Source of the DNA: Metridium senile
Taxonomy: Eukaryota; Cnidaria; Anthozoa; Actiniaria; Metridiidae
Direction of reading: 5' to 3'
Assembly (NCBI GenBank): GCA_949775045.1
Contig: OX459104.1
Coordinates: 2,525,929 to 2,589,928, forward strand
Length of the DNA stretch: 64,000 bases
Shown here: in pieces, positions 28,501 through 43,500 of the stretch
Layout: each line of letters opens with the position of its first letter
Numbering within the stretch: the stretch's first letter is position 1
Made by a program: the position numbers and the translations under genes
The notes under the pieces: model-generated
Database searches by the model: none
Told to the model about the DNA's origin: nothing
The model's input: only the letters and a program-made list of their open reading frames with translations

Positions 28501-31500
28501 AGCATTTGGCATAATTTCGTAAGTATCGTATATGACATATCCGCCTGCTGGATTAGGAGTTTGATACGTGTAGATTGGATTAGACGCCTTTTGAGTTCCG
28601 TAATTATACGATGGCTGACTTTGTGCACCAGGGCTCGCTATGAACATTGGGTAACTTGGGTAACCAGCGTTTACATTGTTATTTGGCATATACATTGGTG
28701 ACGTCACACCCGTCAATTGCATTGGTGCTGGAGCTCTCATTACTTGAGGATTCATGTTCTGTATGTTATTTGCCATATAAGGGGTTGCTGGTTGTGACGT
28801 CATTGGTGGTGCAGGTTTTGGTTGACTCTGTGGATTCGTTTCTTTGGATGACGTAGAAGTTAAAGATGGCTTTGAGACTTCGCTTGGCTTTTCGTTAAGT
28901 CTTTGAGACGTTAATTGCTGGTATCCCGCGTTCCGTGAATTATATCCCATATAAGGCGATAACGCCGAAGGGTATTGTTTGGAGTAATACTGTTGTGCCT
29001 TTAATGCAGCAGCATTGTTTGCCATATATGGATTTTTAGATGACGTCATTTGGTTTGGTCGACTTGCTTGTTGATTACTTTTGTATGGGTTGTAAGCAGG
29101 TGACATTTGGCCATACTGATTAGGTGCTCTGTAGTTATAATTATTATAATAATTATTGTTATTATATCCTTGTTGGGCACCCGTACCTTTAGAATTAGCT
29201 CCCATATGTGGATATTTATACCCAGAGCTCGGCTTTGATTGGCTGCTTGTTTTTTGAATAAAAGGCTTTTTTGGTTTATAACTAGATGCCACAGCAGGCT
29301 TTTTATAAGAAGATGAAGAAAACGGCGTCGTCTGGTTCATCATCATCTGTGCTGTAGTCACATGGGATGTTGGTACCATATAAGGATTCGCTGCCGTCAT
29401 TGGTTGATTTTGATGTTTAGGTTTGGTCTTTACTTTCCCAGGCTTCTTGATGTTGTACGTCGAACCCGACGAGCCCATTTGGTTATTTGAGGACTGGTGA
29501 GGGTAGTTCCAAACCTTTTTCGCCGTTGGTTTTGGACTTGGTTTCTTTTTGTATTTGGACACAGTGCGGCTTTTATGTGGATTTCCTTGTAGACCAGTCA
29601 GAGATAATGCAGACACCCCACCACCTTTACTTGGTGCCTTATCCTTTGTCCTTGCAGATTTTGGAATATTGCTTGCTTGATCTTTGCTCCTATTCTTCCT
29701 ATTCGTTGCATTGGAACCAGCAAAGGTTTTAGTGAATTTCTTTTCAGTTTTGATTTCAAGTTTCTTTGACGATCTTTGTTTCCTCTTTTCAGTAACATTT
29801 TTGGAATTACCTACAAGCTTTTTTGTCCAGTGAGTATCACCATTGCTTTTGTTGGGCTTGCTGGTCATGTTTGGTAATTGTGACATCTTTTGGTTAACTT
29901 TTCGTTTTGTTTTGTTTCCAGTTAATGCAGACATATTTCCAAATATACCCAACATACTTTGTTTGGTGTGTGTTCGACTTTTGTTTCCAGGAAGCTGTGA
30001 TACATTTTCTGGTAATCCTGGCCTGTTTAGCTTGACAGTAGTTTGATAACTGATTTCATTAATTTTTGTAGCATTTTCTATTTTGTTTACTTTGTAGTTA
30101 TTGAGATTTTTGTTTCTTGTAGCTTTTGCGGTATTTCCAGATAGACGTTGCTTACTTAACTTTATAGCGGTGCGATTTTGATTTCCAGTTAGTTCTGATT
30201 TATTCCCATATAAACCAGTGTTATTCATTTTGACGTGTGTGCGACTATTATTTCCAGATACTTTTGAATTATTTCCAGACATTTCTTGTTTAGTACTTTT
30301 GATTTGCTTGTCATTTTTGATCTTTCGCCTTATATCGTTTATCTTCATGATTACTGAAACAGGCATATATTTTCCAAAAAGATGCTTGAGCTTGTGTAGA
30401 TGGTTTTTGAATTTAGGATCTGCCAGAAGCAATATACCAGGTTTATTACTGGAATTGGTACCATCCCATTTCATATTTGTATCATTGTCTTTAGTCATAT
30501 TCTTGTTATTAGGGGAACTTGGCGACTTAATGCCAAGATCATAGTTATTTTTTCTATTTAAATGGTTTGGTTGAGTCTTGTTTGTTGACAAGTTAGTTGT
30601 CAAGCTTTTGTCTGCATTGTAAGATGAGTTAGCTTTGCCTTGAAGACTTTTAACAGGAATTTTCCTCGTTGGCTGTTTAGTTGTTTTGATTGTGTTCAAT
30701 GAATAACCAGTATCAAATTCTGGGTTTTTTGACTTTGTTTTTTTCACTGGAGTTTTCTTCTTGGGCTTGTAAACACTTATACTTGATTCTGGTGTTGGTG
30801 GTGCTGGTGTTCCTTTCCTAGACTTTGTTTTGAACAAAGCATTGTTGCTGTTGATACCTTTTTGAAATCCTGTTTCATTTTGTTCTTCTTTCTTGCCATT
30901 CTTCGGTACCTTTGTGCCATATTTATGATGCTTTAATGGATCAAATATTTGAATTGTAGCTTTGTCCTTTATTTTGATCTTATGAAGTTTTCTATGTATT
31001 GTCTCATGGTCTTTGATCTCCTCTTCATCCTGTTTATTCTGAGCTTTGACTTCGCCGTTGAAAATCTCTTCTTCCTCAGTCTTGTCAAGCGCTGAATGAT
31101 CAAACGGCTTGAGCTTGAATTGGGAAGAATTTGTAGGTTTTATTTCTTTTGTCTCATTACTCTCTTTTTCATTTAATTGGATATTTTCTGTTTCTTGTGA
31201 TTTTTTATTTGTTTCTTTTTTGTGATGCGATGAAGAAACAATTGAGTTCTCGTTTTCTTGTTGCGTCTTGTATATCAATGTCGATTCGTTTTGCTGTAGT
31301 TTCGTGGTTTTGATTTCAGTTTTTGGATAAATTCCTTCATTTGCTGCCATACTGCTCCCTACATCTACTTCTTCTAAGCCCTCATTACTGTCCTGCTTTT
31401 CACTAGGTCTACCACTACCACTTACACCACTCGCACCACTGCTGATCTCCCAGTTTCCAGTCATTTTGGCAAGTTTGTTATCATCACTATTGATTACAGC

Positions 31501-34500
31501 GCCAGCCTGAGCATGCGCACTTGAACCTTCTTGGGTGGTAACGATTGTGTTGATGTTAATAGATGGCTTCGAGTCATTGCTTTGGTTTGAGCTTTTATGG
31601 CCTTGATTGGAGTTTACCTTTGATGCGTTTTGATTTTCTTCCTTCTCATTAAGGTTAACGCCACTGTTTCTTTCTTGAGTGTCATGGTTTGTATTCTCTC
31701 CTTCCTTTTTATCTTTATCTAATGTGTCATCTTTGTTATTCTCAATATTACCATTCGCATGTTTTGTTAATTTGGGTGCGCTATCATTGTTATCATTTCT
31801 GCCTTTTTCAACGTTATTTTCTTCGTTCACTTCTCCACTGAAGCTGCTGCTATTATCATCTTCTTCTGATATTTTGTTCACGTTTTCTTCTCTCCCGTTG
31901 TTATGTTCTTGTTTAGTGCTTGTGGCACCGCTGTGCAATTTTGAGCTGTTTATTACAACCTCGCCACTATGTTCCTCGTGCTTGTAACTGTTCTCACCAC
32001 TAAAACTGCTGGTATTATCCTCTTCGCTATTTATGTCTCCTTTCTCATTTTTATCCTCTTTTTGTTTTAAACCTTTGCCTTTTGTACTTTTATTGGGTGC
32101 AAAACTGCTACCATTCACTTGGTTATTCTTGCTGTGTTCTTTAGATTCATGAGTACTATCAACGTTGAACTCATTAGAGTGTGCCTGTTCTGGAGGAATT
32201 GTACTTCGAGTAGGTTTCGCCAAAGTCACCGCTTCTTTGATACTCCCGTGGTCTTCAACATCATGATCAGTACTGTTTTCGTTTGTAGAGCTATCATTAC
32301 TGTTTGCCTGGCTAAACTCATCCTTGCTTGATTGACTTTGCTCATCTTTTGAAGAAGTAGTAGAAGTAGAAAGCGTTGCTGTTTTTGTCAAAGGTGTTTG
32401 GGATTCTGTAGGTGTGCTCGATGAGTTTTCGTTTTCATCCTCTCCACTGATAATTTCTTCTTCATCATTATCATCGTTTTCGTGAGAGTCAGTTTGTTCT
32501 TTAGAGGTACCAAAAGTAGAATCAGTTGTTAATGAAGATGGAGTAGGAGATTTCATTGTGTTCGATGTGGTGAATTTTTCATCTTCACTGATACTTTCTT
32601 TCTCATCATAATCATTGTTTGTGTGAGAGTCCTTATTTGTGTTCATTCTTTCTTCATTTTCTTGGCCTGATTGTCCATGATCATCTTCTGAAGCTGAAGT
32701 AGTAGAAACAGTTGTCGGGGAAGACAAGGTGGGAGTTTTTGCAGGTGTGCTTGCTGTGGTTATTTGTTCATCTTCTCGACTAATACTTTCTTCCTCATTT
32801 TCATCATCGTTTGCGTGAGGGTTCTTATTTTTGGCCATTCGTTCCTTATTTTGTTTGACTGATTGACTTTGTTCATCTGAAGTTGCAGAAGTAGAAATAG
32901 TTGTTGACGAAGTGGGAGATTTTGTAGGCGTCCTTGTTGTTGTGGTTATTTGTTCATCTTTTCCAATTATATTTTCATCCTCATCTTGATCATCCTTTGC
33001 ATCAGGGTTCTTAGTTTTGGCCATTCGTTCCTCACTTTCTTGGACTGATTGACCTCGGTCATCTTTTGAAGTTGAAGACGTTGCGGTAGTAGAAACAATT
33101 GTGGGTGAAGACGAAGTGGGAGTTTTTGTAGGTGTGCTTGTTGTAGTTATTTGTTTATCTTCGCCACTAATACTTTTTTCCTCATCTTGATCATCGTTTG
33201 CGTGAGAGTTCAAGTTTTTGTTTATTCGCTCTTCTTGGCTTGATTGACTTTGTTCATCTTTTGAAGTTGAAGAAGTTGCAGAAGTAGAAACAGTTGTTGG
33301 TGAAGGCGAAGTGGGAGATTTTGTAGATGTGCTTGTTGTGGATACTTTCTCATCGTCACCACTAATACTTTCTTCATCATCTTCATCATGTTTTGCGTCA
33401 GTTTCCTTATTTTGGGCCATCCGTTCCTCATGTTGTCCGTCTGATTGACTTTGGTCATCTTTTGATGTTGAAGAAGCAGAAGTAGAAACTGTTGTTGGCG
33501 AAAACGAAATGGGAGATTTTGTAGATGTGCTTTTTGTGGTTACTTTCTCATCGTCACCACTAATACTGTTTTCCTCATCTTCATCATCGTTTGCGTGAGA
33601 GTTCAAGTTTTTGTTTATTCGCTCTTCTTGGCTTGATTGACTTTGTTCTTCTTTTGAAGTTGAAGAAGTTGCAGAAGTAGAAACTGTTGTTGGCGAAGGC
33701 GAAGTTGGAGATTTTGTAGATGTGCTTGTACTCACGGTAATACTTTTTTCCTCATCTTCATCATCTTTTGAGTCAGGATCTTTATTTTTGGCCATTCTTT
33801 CTTCACTTTCTTGACCAGATTGACTCCGGTTATGGTTTGAAGTTTGAGAAATAGTAGAAGACACAGTTGTTGGCGAAGGCGAAATGGGAGATTTTCTAGA
33901 TGTGCTTGTTGTGGTTACTTTCTCGTCATCACCACTAATACCTTCTTCCTCATCTTCATCATCGTTTGCGTCAGGTTCCTTATTTTTCACATTCTGTTCC
34001 TCATGTTGTCCGCCTGATTGACTTTGCTCATCTTTTGATGTTGAAGAAGCAGAAGTAGAAACTGTTGTTGGAGAGGACGAAGTGGGAAATTTTGTAGATG
34101 TGCTTGTTGTGGTTACTTTCTCGTCGTCGCCACTAATACTTTCTTTCTCATCTTCATCATCGTTTGTGTTTGGGTTCTTATTTTTAAGCATTTGTTCCTC
34201 ACTTTCTTGGACCGATTGACTTTGGTTATCTTTTGAAGTAGAATTTGTAGTAGTAGAAGCCGTTGTTGGGGAAGGCGAGGTGGGATATTTTGTAAATGTA
34301 CTTGTTGCGGTTACTTTCTCGTCATCACCACTAATACCTTCTTCCTCATCTTCATCATCGTTTGTGTTTGGGTTCTTATTTTTAAGCATTTGTTCCTCAC
34401 TTTCTTGGACCGATTGACTTTGCTCATCTTTTAATGTTGAAGAAGCAGAAGTAGAAACTGTTGTTGGGGAAGGCGAGGTGGGAAATTTTGTAGATGTACT

Positions 34501-37500
34501 TGTTGCGGTTACTTTCTCGTCATCACCACTAATACCTTCTTCCTCATCTTCATCATCGTTTGCGTCAGGTTCCTTATTTTTCACATTCTGTTCCTCATGT
34601 TGTCCGCCTGATTGACTTTGCTCATCTTTTGATGTTGAAGAAGCAGAAGTAGAAACTGTTGTTGGAGAGGACGAAGTGGGAAATTTTGTAGATGTGCTTG
34701 TTGTGGTTACTTTCTCGTCGTCGCCACTAATACTTTCTTTCTCATCTTCATCATCGTTTGTGTTTGGGTTCTTATTTTTAAGCATTTGTTCCTCACTTTC
34801 TTGGACCGATTGACTTTGGTTATCTTTTGAAGTAGAAGTTGTAGTAGTAGAAGCCGTTGTTGGGGAAGGCGAGGTGGGATATTTTGTAAATGTACTTGTT
34901 GCGGTTACTTTCTCGTCATCACCACTAATACCTTCTTCCTCATCTTCATCATCGTTTGTGTTTGGGTTCTTATTTTTAAGCATTTGTTCCTCACTTTCTT
35001 GGACCGATTGACTTTGCTCATCTTTTAATGTTGAAGAAGCAGAAGTAGAAACTGTTGTTGGGGAAGGCGAGGTGGGAAATTTTGTAGATGTACTTGTTGC
35101 GGTTACTTTCTCGTCATCACCACTAATACCTTCTTCCTCATCTTCATCATCGTTTGTGTTTGGGTTCTTATTTTTAAGCATTTGTTCCTCACTTTCTTGG
35201 ACCGATTGACTTTCCTCATCTTTTGATGTTGAAGAAGCAGAAGTAGAAACTGTTGTTGGCGAAGGCGAAGTGGAAGATTTTGTAGATGTGCTTGTTGTTG
35301 ATACTTTCTCATCGTCACCACTAATACTTTCTTCCTCATCTTCATCATCGTTTGCGTGAGAGTTCAAGTTTTTAGTTATTCGCTTTTCTTGGCTTGATTG
35401 ACTTTGTTTATCTTTTGAAGTTGAAGAACTTGCAGAAGTAGAAACAGTTGTTGGCGAAGGCGAAGTGGGAGGTTTTGTAGTTGTACTTGTTGTGGATACT
35501 TTCTCATCGTCACCACTAATACTTTCCTCCTCATCTTCATCATCGTTTGCGTTGGGGTCCTTATTTTTGACCATTCGTTCCTCATTTTCTTGGCCTGATT
35601 GACCATGATCATCTTCTGAAGCTGCAGTAGTAGAAATAGTTGTTAGCGAAGACGAAGTGGGAGATTTTGTAGATGTGCTTGTTGTGGTTACTTTCTCATC
35701 GTCACCACTAATACTTTCTTCGTCATCTTCATCATCGTTTGCGTGAGAGTTCAAGTTTTTGTTCATTCGCTCTTCTTGGCCTGATTGACTTTGCTCATCT
35801 TTTGATGTTGAAGAAGCAGAAGTAGAAACTGTTGTTGGCAAAGGCGAAGTTGGAGATTTTGTAGATGTGCTTGTACTCACGCTAATACTTTTTTCCTCAT
35901 CTTCATCATCTTTTGAGTCAGGATCTTTATTTTTGGCCATTCTTTCTTCACTTTCTTGACCAGATTGACTTCGGTTATGGTTTGAAGTTTGAGAAATAGT
36001 AGAAGACACAGTTGTTGGCGAAGACGAAATGGGAGATTTTCTAGATGTGCTTGTTGTGGTTACTTTCTCGTCATCACCACTAATACCTTCTTCCTCATCT
36101 TCATCATCGTTTGCGTCAGGTTCCTTATTTTTCACATTCTGTTCCTCATGTTGTCCGTCTGATTGACTTTGCTCATCTTTTGATGTTGAAGAAGCAGAAG
36201 TAGAAACTGTTGTTGGGGAAGGCGAGGTGGGAAATTTTGTAGATGTACTTGTTGCGGTTACTTTCTCGTCATCACCACTAATACCTTCTTCCTCATCTTC
36301 ATCATCGTTTGCGTGAGAGTTCAAGTTTTTGTTCATTCGCTCTTCTTGACCAGATTGACTCCGGTTATGGTTTGAAGTTTGAGAAACAGTAGAAAACACA
36401 GTTGCTGACGAAGACGAAATGGGAGATTTTGTAGATGTGCTTGTTGTGGTTACTTTCTCATCGTCACCACTAATACCTTCTTCCTCATCTTCATCATCGT
36501 TTGCGTCAGGTTTCTTATTATTCACATTCCGTTCCTCATGTTGTCCGTCTGATTGACTTTGCTCATCTTTTGATGTTGAAGAAGCAGAAGTAGAAACTGT
36601 TGTTGGCGAAGACGAAATGGGAGATTTTGTAGATGTGCTTGTTGTGGTTACTTTCTCGTCGTCACCACTAATACCTTCTTCCTCATCTTCATCATCGTTT
36701 GTGTTTGGGTTCTTATTTTTAAGCATTTGTTCCTCACTTTCTTGGACCGATTGACTTTGGTCATCTTTTAATGTTGAAGAAGCAGAAGTAGAATCTGTTG
36801 TTGGCGAAGACGAAGTGGGAGATTTTGTAGATGTGCTTGTTGTGGATACTTTCTCATCGTCACCACTAATACTTTCTGCTTCATCTTCATCATCGTTTGC
36901 GTTGGGGTCCTTATTTTTGACCATTCGTTCCTCATTTTCTTGGCCTGATTGACCATGATCATCTTCTGAAGCTGCAGTAGTAGAAATAGTTGTTGGCGAA
37001 GGCGAAGTGGGAGATTTTGTAGATGTGCTTGTTGTGGTTACTTTCTCATCGTCACCACTAATACTTTCTTCCTCATCTTCATCATCGTTTGCGTGAGAGT
37101 TCAAGTTTTTGTTCATTCGCTCTTCTTGGCCTGATTGACTTTGCTCATCTTTTGATGTTGAAGAAGCAGAAGTAGAAACTGTTGTTTGTGAAGGCGAAGT
37201 GGGAGATTTTGTAGATGTACTTGTTGTGGATACTTTCTCGTCGTCATCACTAATATGTGCTTCCTCATCTTCATTATCGTTTGCGTCAGGTTCCTTATTT
37301 TTCACCATTGGTTCCTCATTTTCTTGGTCTGATTGACTTTGGACAACTTTTAAAGTTGAAGAAGCAGTAGTAGAAACACTTGTTGGTGAAGAAGAAGTGG
37401 GAGGGTTTGTAGATGTGCTAGTTGTAGTTAGTTTCTCATCTTCTCCGCTGGCAGTTTCGTCCTCAATACCATCATTGTCTTCGCTTTCTTTATTTGTTTC

Positions 37501-40500
37501 CTTGCTTTGTTCATTTATTTGGTCCGATGAACTTGGAATATCTTTTGTAACTAAGGACGTAGAAGCAGCCGTTGTAGATGTTGACATTTTCTGTTTCTGT
37601 GCGATGAAAGTTTCTTCAGTTGTTTTGAAAGGAGTAGGTGACACTCTTGTTGTCGTAGCTGTTGGGTTTTCATCGTTGTCAAAATCATCGTGATCATCTT
37701 CATCGTTATTTTTATTGGTTATATCCTTGTTGTGGTCAAAACCATTTTCCTTCTTGTCAATAATGTCTTCGGCAGACTTGTTTTTTGTAGATGGTGCACG
37801 AGACAATGCGATTGGTTTCGTTTGACTGTCATTATTATCTTTGTGATCATCATCATCATCATCATCATCAACGTTTTGACTTTTATTTTTGTCCTCGCTT
37901 TTATTATATTTGCCTTGACTAGATACAGTTGTGGTTATACTCAAGGTAGGGGTTGGTATTGTAGTTGTGGTTGCTTGTTGATGCTTCTCACTGTCATCCT
38001 CTTTATCATCATCATCATCATCAACACCTTCATTTTCGTCTTCACTTTTGTCTTGTTTGGGAGTTGTGCTTGAAGTAGCGGTCAGTATTGGAGTAGCGGT
38101 TGCTTTTTTATGTGTACCGCTGTCATCCTCATGATCATCAACATCATTATCTTCATTTTCTTCTTCACTTTTGTCTAGTTTAGGAGTTGTGCTTGAAGCA
38201 GTAATCGGTGTTGTTTTTATTGTGGTTATTTCTTTTTCTATATCATTGTCATCCTCTTCATCATGATCGTTAGCACTTTCATCATGGACATTTTCATCAT
38301 CTTTATTTTCTTCTAATGTTTTATCCTTTGATTGGTTATCATTTGACGTTTTGTTTGGACTGTAAGTTGGCTTCTGCGTTGTGGTTTGTTCTTCCTTTCC
38401 ACTAAAGTCGTCTTCATCAAGATTCTGATCATCAGCATCGCTTTTTGTTTTATCTTCATCAACATCAAAGTCATCGTCGTCTCCATCGACTTCTTTGTTT
38501 TTCTCAAAGTCTGTTTCTTTTGGTTTAGTTGACGAAGTCTCAATTGGATTATCAGTTGGTCTTGGGGTAGTGACTATCTTTTTCTCATCAACACCACTAA
38601 TATTTTTGCTGCTTACCGTTTTGGCTCGAGTGTTGTCAGGTGGAGTTACCTTTGGGCTTGAGGAAAGAGGAGTTGTAGCTTGCTTCAGTTCGTTGTCGTC
38701 TTCATTATCTTCATCTGTATTACTTTCGTTTTTCTCTGTATCAGTTAAATTAGTGCCATCTCCTTTGTCTTTTGGTGTTACATTAGCAGAAGTAGCTGGT
38801 TGCACTGTAGTTGTCATTTCATTCTGTTGGATCTCCCAACTTTCATTTTGTCTTTCATCCTTATTCACTTTAGAAGTATTACCATTTTCTGTTCCAATTC
38901 CTTTATTGTTCAAACTGATTCTATGGGTTTTATTTTCAGTTTTCCCTATATTATTATCCTTCAACTTGAATCTGTGCAATTTTCTGTGTCCGGTTTCAGG
39001 CTGGTTTATTTCTTCCTCATCTTGTTTATTCTGAGCTTTTAATTCTCCATTGAAAACCTCTTCCTCAGATTTTCCAAGTTCTTCAAGGTCAGAAGTTTTT
39101 GAAGTAGAAGAATTATTATTATCTTTAAATCGTATCTTCTGTAGTTTTCTGTGTCCAGTTTCAGGCTGATTTATCTCTTCCTCGTCTTGTTTATTTTGAG
39201 CTTTTAATTCTCCATTGAAAACTTCTTCCTCAGATTTTCCAATGTCAGCAAGTTCAGAATTATTGGAATTGGAAGAGCTGTTATTGTCTTTTAGTTGCAT
39301 CTTATGTAGCTTTTTGTGTCCTCTTTCAGGTTGGGTAAGTTGTTCGTCGTCCTGCTTGGTGGGTGCTTTCGTTTCTCCGTTGGAAATCTCCTCATCAGAT
39401 TTTCCATGTTCCACAAGATCAGACGTTTTTGAACTAGAAGTACTATTACTATCTTTTAGTTTTATCTTCTGTAGTTTTCTGTGTCCAGTTTCAGGCTGAT
39501 TTATCTCTTCCTCGTCTTGTTTATTTTGAGCTTTTAATTCTCCATTGAAAACTTCTTCCTCAGATTTTCCAATGTCAGCAAGGTCAGAATTATTGGAATT
39601 GGAAGAGCTGTTATTGTCTTTTAGTTGCACCTTATGTAGCTTTTTGTGTCCTCTTTCAGGTTGGGTAAGTTGTTCGTCGTTCTGCTCGCTTTGTGCTTTC
39701 GTTTCTCCGTTGGAAATCTCCTCATCAGATTTTCCATGTTCCACAAGATCAGAAGTTTTTGAACTAGAAGTACTATTACTATCTCTTAATTTTATCTTCT
39801 GTAGTTTTCTGTGTCCAGTTTCAGGCTGATTTATCTCTTCCTCGTCTTGTTTATTTTGAGCTTTTAATTCTCCATTGAAAACTTCTTCCTCAGATTTTCC
39901 AATGTCAGCAAGTTCAGAATTATTGGAATTGGAAGAGCTGTTATTGTCTTTTAGTTGCACCTTATGTAGCTTTTTGTGTCCTCTTTCAGGTTGGGTAAGT
40001 TGTTCGTCGTTCTGCTCGCTTTGTGCTTTCGTTTCTCCGTTGGAAATCTCCTCATCAGATTTTCCATGTTCCACAAGATCAGAAGTTTTTGAACTAGAAG
40101 TACTATTACTATCTTTTAATTTTATCTTCTGTAGTTTTCTGTGTCCAGTTTCAGGCTGATTTATCTCTTCCTCGTCTTGTTTAGTTTGAGCTTTTAATTC
40201 TCCATTGAAAACTTCTTCCTCAGATTTTCCAATGTCAGCAAGTTCAGAATTATTGGTATTGGAAGAGCTGTTATTGTCTTTTAGTTGCACCTTATGTAGC
40301 TTTTTGTGTCCTCTTTCAGGTTGGGTAAGTTGTTCGTCGTTCTGCTCGCTTTGTGCTTTCGTTTCTCCGTTGGAAATCTCCTCATCAGATTTTCCATGTT
40401 CCACAAGATCAGAAGTTTTTGAACTAGAAGTACTATTACTATCTTTTAATTTTATCTTCTGTAGTTTTCTGTGTCCAGTTTCAGGCTGATTTATCTCTTC

Positions 40501-43500
40501 CTCGTCTTGTTTATTTTGAGCTTTTAATTCTCCATTGAAAACCTCTTCCTCGGATTTTCCAATGTCAGCGAGATCAGAATTATTGGAATTAGAAGAACTA
40601 TTATTATCTTTTAATTTTGTTTTCTGTAGTTTTCTCTGTCCAGTCTCAGGCTGAATCATCTCTTTTTCGTCTTGTTTATTCTGAGAAAATTTATCAGAAA
40701 ATTTGATCTCGTAGTTTGAAGAAACATCATCCATTGAGGTTGTTTTCCCTTTCTTCGCTTTTTGGACGGTACTTGCACTAGCGGTTTCTGCAATTTCTGA
40801 GCTCACATCAACTGGCTGAAAATCTCCACTTGTTTGACCTGAGTAATCGTCAACCACTTCTTCACTTTCATCTTTATTTTTAGTGGATTTACGGCTGATT
40901 GTTGATCCTATAGCATTCTGAGTTGTTATTTTATTGAATTCATCATCGCGTGATGAAGAGTTAATTGAAACCCTGCTTTGGTCATCATCATCATCACCAC
41001 CTTCAGTTTCAATACTTTTGTTACTATGACTGTCATTGTTTTCAGTGTCATTAGTTTTGTTTTCCGACTTTAAATTGTGATCGCTGTCTTTATTGTGGTC
41101 AATATCGTTGTCTTCATCCCCAGAAGCGAACAAGTCATCATTAACGTGGTCATTCTTATGTGCAGTTTTACGATGTATTGTTGATATTCCATCGCCGTCA
41201 ATTTTCTGAATATTTTCTACATCGACACCTTCCAATGGTATATTTAATCGATGTTTTAGTTCTGTAATGTTGGTCTTGATATTACTGAGGTCATATAAAT
41301 TGCCTTTAAATTCTGTTTCCTTGGTAGAGTTTCTTGATGCATTGTTATAAGTATTGCTGGAAATCTGGTCACCTGTAATAGTCCCTTCAACTTCAACATC
41401 TTCTTTGATACTTTTATTTATGGTCTTGTTCCTCGCCTTATCCTCCAAGACGTTTACCTCCCTCTCTGTGCTCACTGGGATGAATTTGGACGAATTATCG
41501 TTGCTTAATGATGTTCTTTCTTCCATTTCCCCACTGGAATTGGTATTCTTTTCATCGTTCCCTGTCATTTCTTCATCTGTTTTGTTATTTGAAAAGTCAT
41601 CATTCAAATCCTCACCATTTGTGCCGCTTCCACTTATTTCAGAAACTTTGTTGTTTATATCAATATCTTCTTCAGCATTTGAATTTCTAGTAACATTGCT
41701 CTCTTCACTTATAGAGCTGTTGTCTTTGTAAATTTGAAGCTGTAAGTTTTCGTAATGACCCTTCGTAGTGTCTTTGTTCCCATCTTTATTTAAATGAGAT
41801 TCGGTGATCATCTTTTTTTTAGAATCGTTCTTATTTATTAAAGACGAGTAAATGTTTTTGCTTGGTTTATTCTGAGAATTGTTGCTTTCATTACTTTTTA
41901 AGTTGAGATTATCAATGATATCTGTTTCATCGTTCTTATTCTTACTCAGATTTGATTCAGAGCTGTTTATATTCAAATCAGGTTTTAGAGAAATTGTTTC
42001 ATCGTTCTTATTCTTACTCAGATTTGATTCAGAGCTGTAAATGTTCAAATCAGGTTTTGGAGAAATTGTATCCGTATTCTCTATGCCACGATTCTCTGAA
42101 TCATTTCCTCCACTTGCACTAGTGCCTTCATCGCCAGATGAAATGTCATCACCAGTATCTTCATCACCAGCAAATGTTACATAATCTTGAGCATCGTTAT
42201 CTTCTCGCAAAGGTTCATTACCATTATTTAAATTATTATTTGTTGGAATGTTTGATAAACGATAACGGACGTTTTCACCATCGAATTCATTGTCTATTGA
42301 TCGTTTAGTTAATCTTGAACTTATAATGTTTGTGTCTTTAGCTTGGTTTGGTGTTGCTGCTAGAATCCCTATGTCTGGCCACTCTGTCCTGGAAATGGTC
42401 TTTCCCAAACCTTTAAAATGAACATTCCATAATTAAATGGAATCAAACTATAACTGATAAATAATCATGTATTTTCATTAATAATGTTTGGGCAAACAGA
42501 GAAGTCATACATGTAAAAAATGTTTGCTGGACTTCCAGGCTGGAATTGAACCTACATATATGTCTTATTCTTATTCCTTTTATTCCAAAAAATACAAATA
42601 TGTTGCTTATACCATGTGCCATATACACTTCAGACCTGTTTATAATCGAAGTATTATGGAAATTCTTAAAACATATTCTAACTGATGTATACATATGTAT
42701 TGCATTTGTATGTGTCTGATGCCATATATGCGTGAAACAAAACTAGATAGCTATTGTATTATTGTATTATGCTGTAACAAACTAGTGGATATCACTGCAG
42801 CAGAACAGTGAGAACAAAACTAAATAGGTATTGTCTAATTGTACTATTATAACAAACTACTGAACATCACTGGAGCAGAACAGTGCAACTATTGTATCCT
42901 TCATTGTAATGTGTATTGTGTGGTTCATACCTGAGTGAATTCTTAGTGAAACAATAACTAAATAGTTGATAACTAAATACTATTACATCCTAAATAGTCA
43001 GAAATTGTTTTTGAGGATATTGAACGTGGTTAATAAAACACATACTACAAAGTGAAATAGTCCATTGAAGGTTGTCGAAATGTCGCGACATTTGGCTTAT
43101 ATTACTTCGTTTCTTATTGGACTAACCAACATTTGTTTAAATTATAGGAGGGGGTAAAAATATTGTTATTAATAATAAACATATGCAATAGAATGACATG
43201 GCCTAAAATTGATTTTGAAAAACGACCATAAACAATTGAGATTTTGTCAAAATTGAAGATATTTTTAACTTATAAATTAAAAAACCTTTTACTATAAAAG
43301 AATGAATAATCACGATTATTAAAAACCTTTTATCCAAATAGACAAAATATTTCCATTTAATAAAAATAAAAAAAATAATTTCCATCGCCTTAAAAAATCG
43401 AAGTCAAAACAAATACAATAAACAATAGCGACTAAAAACAACCAATGCTTATAATGATAAACTTTTTTGCTTGTAATAATAAACCAACCTTGATTGAACA

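Noticed and set aside
38495..40489. Plus-strand open frames of about 94 residues repeated every 330 bp
   Set aside because: They are antisense shadows of the gene B 110-residue repeats; the period comes from the coding strand.
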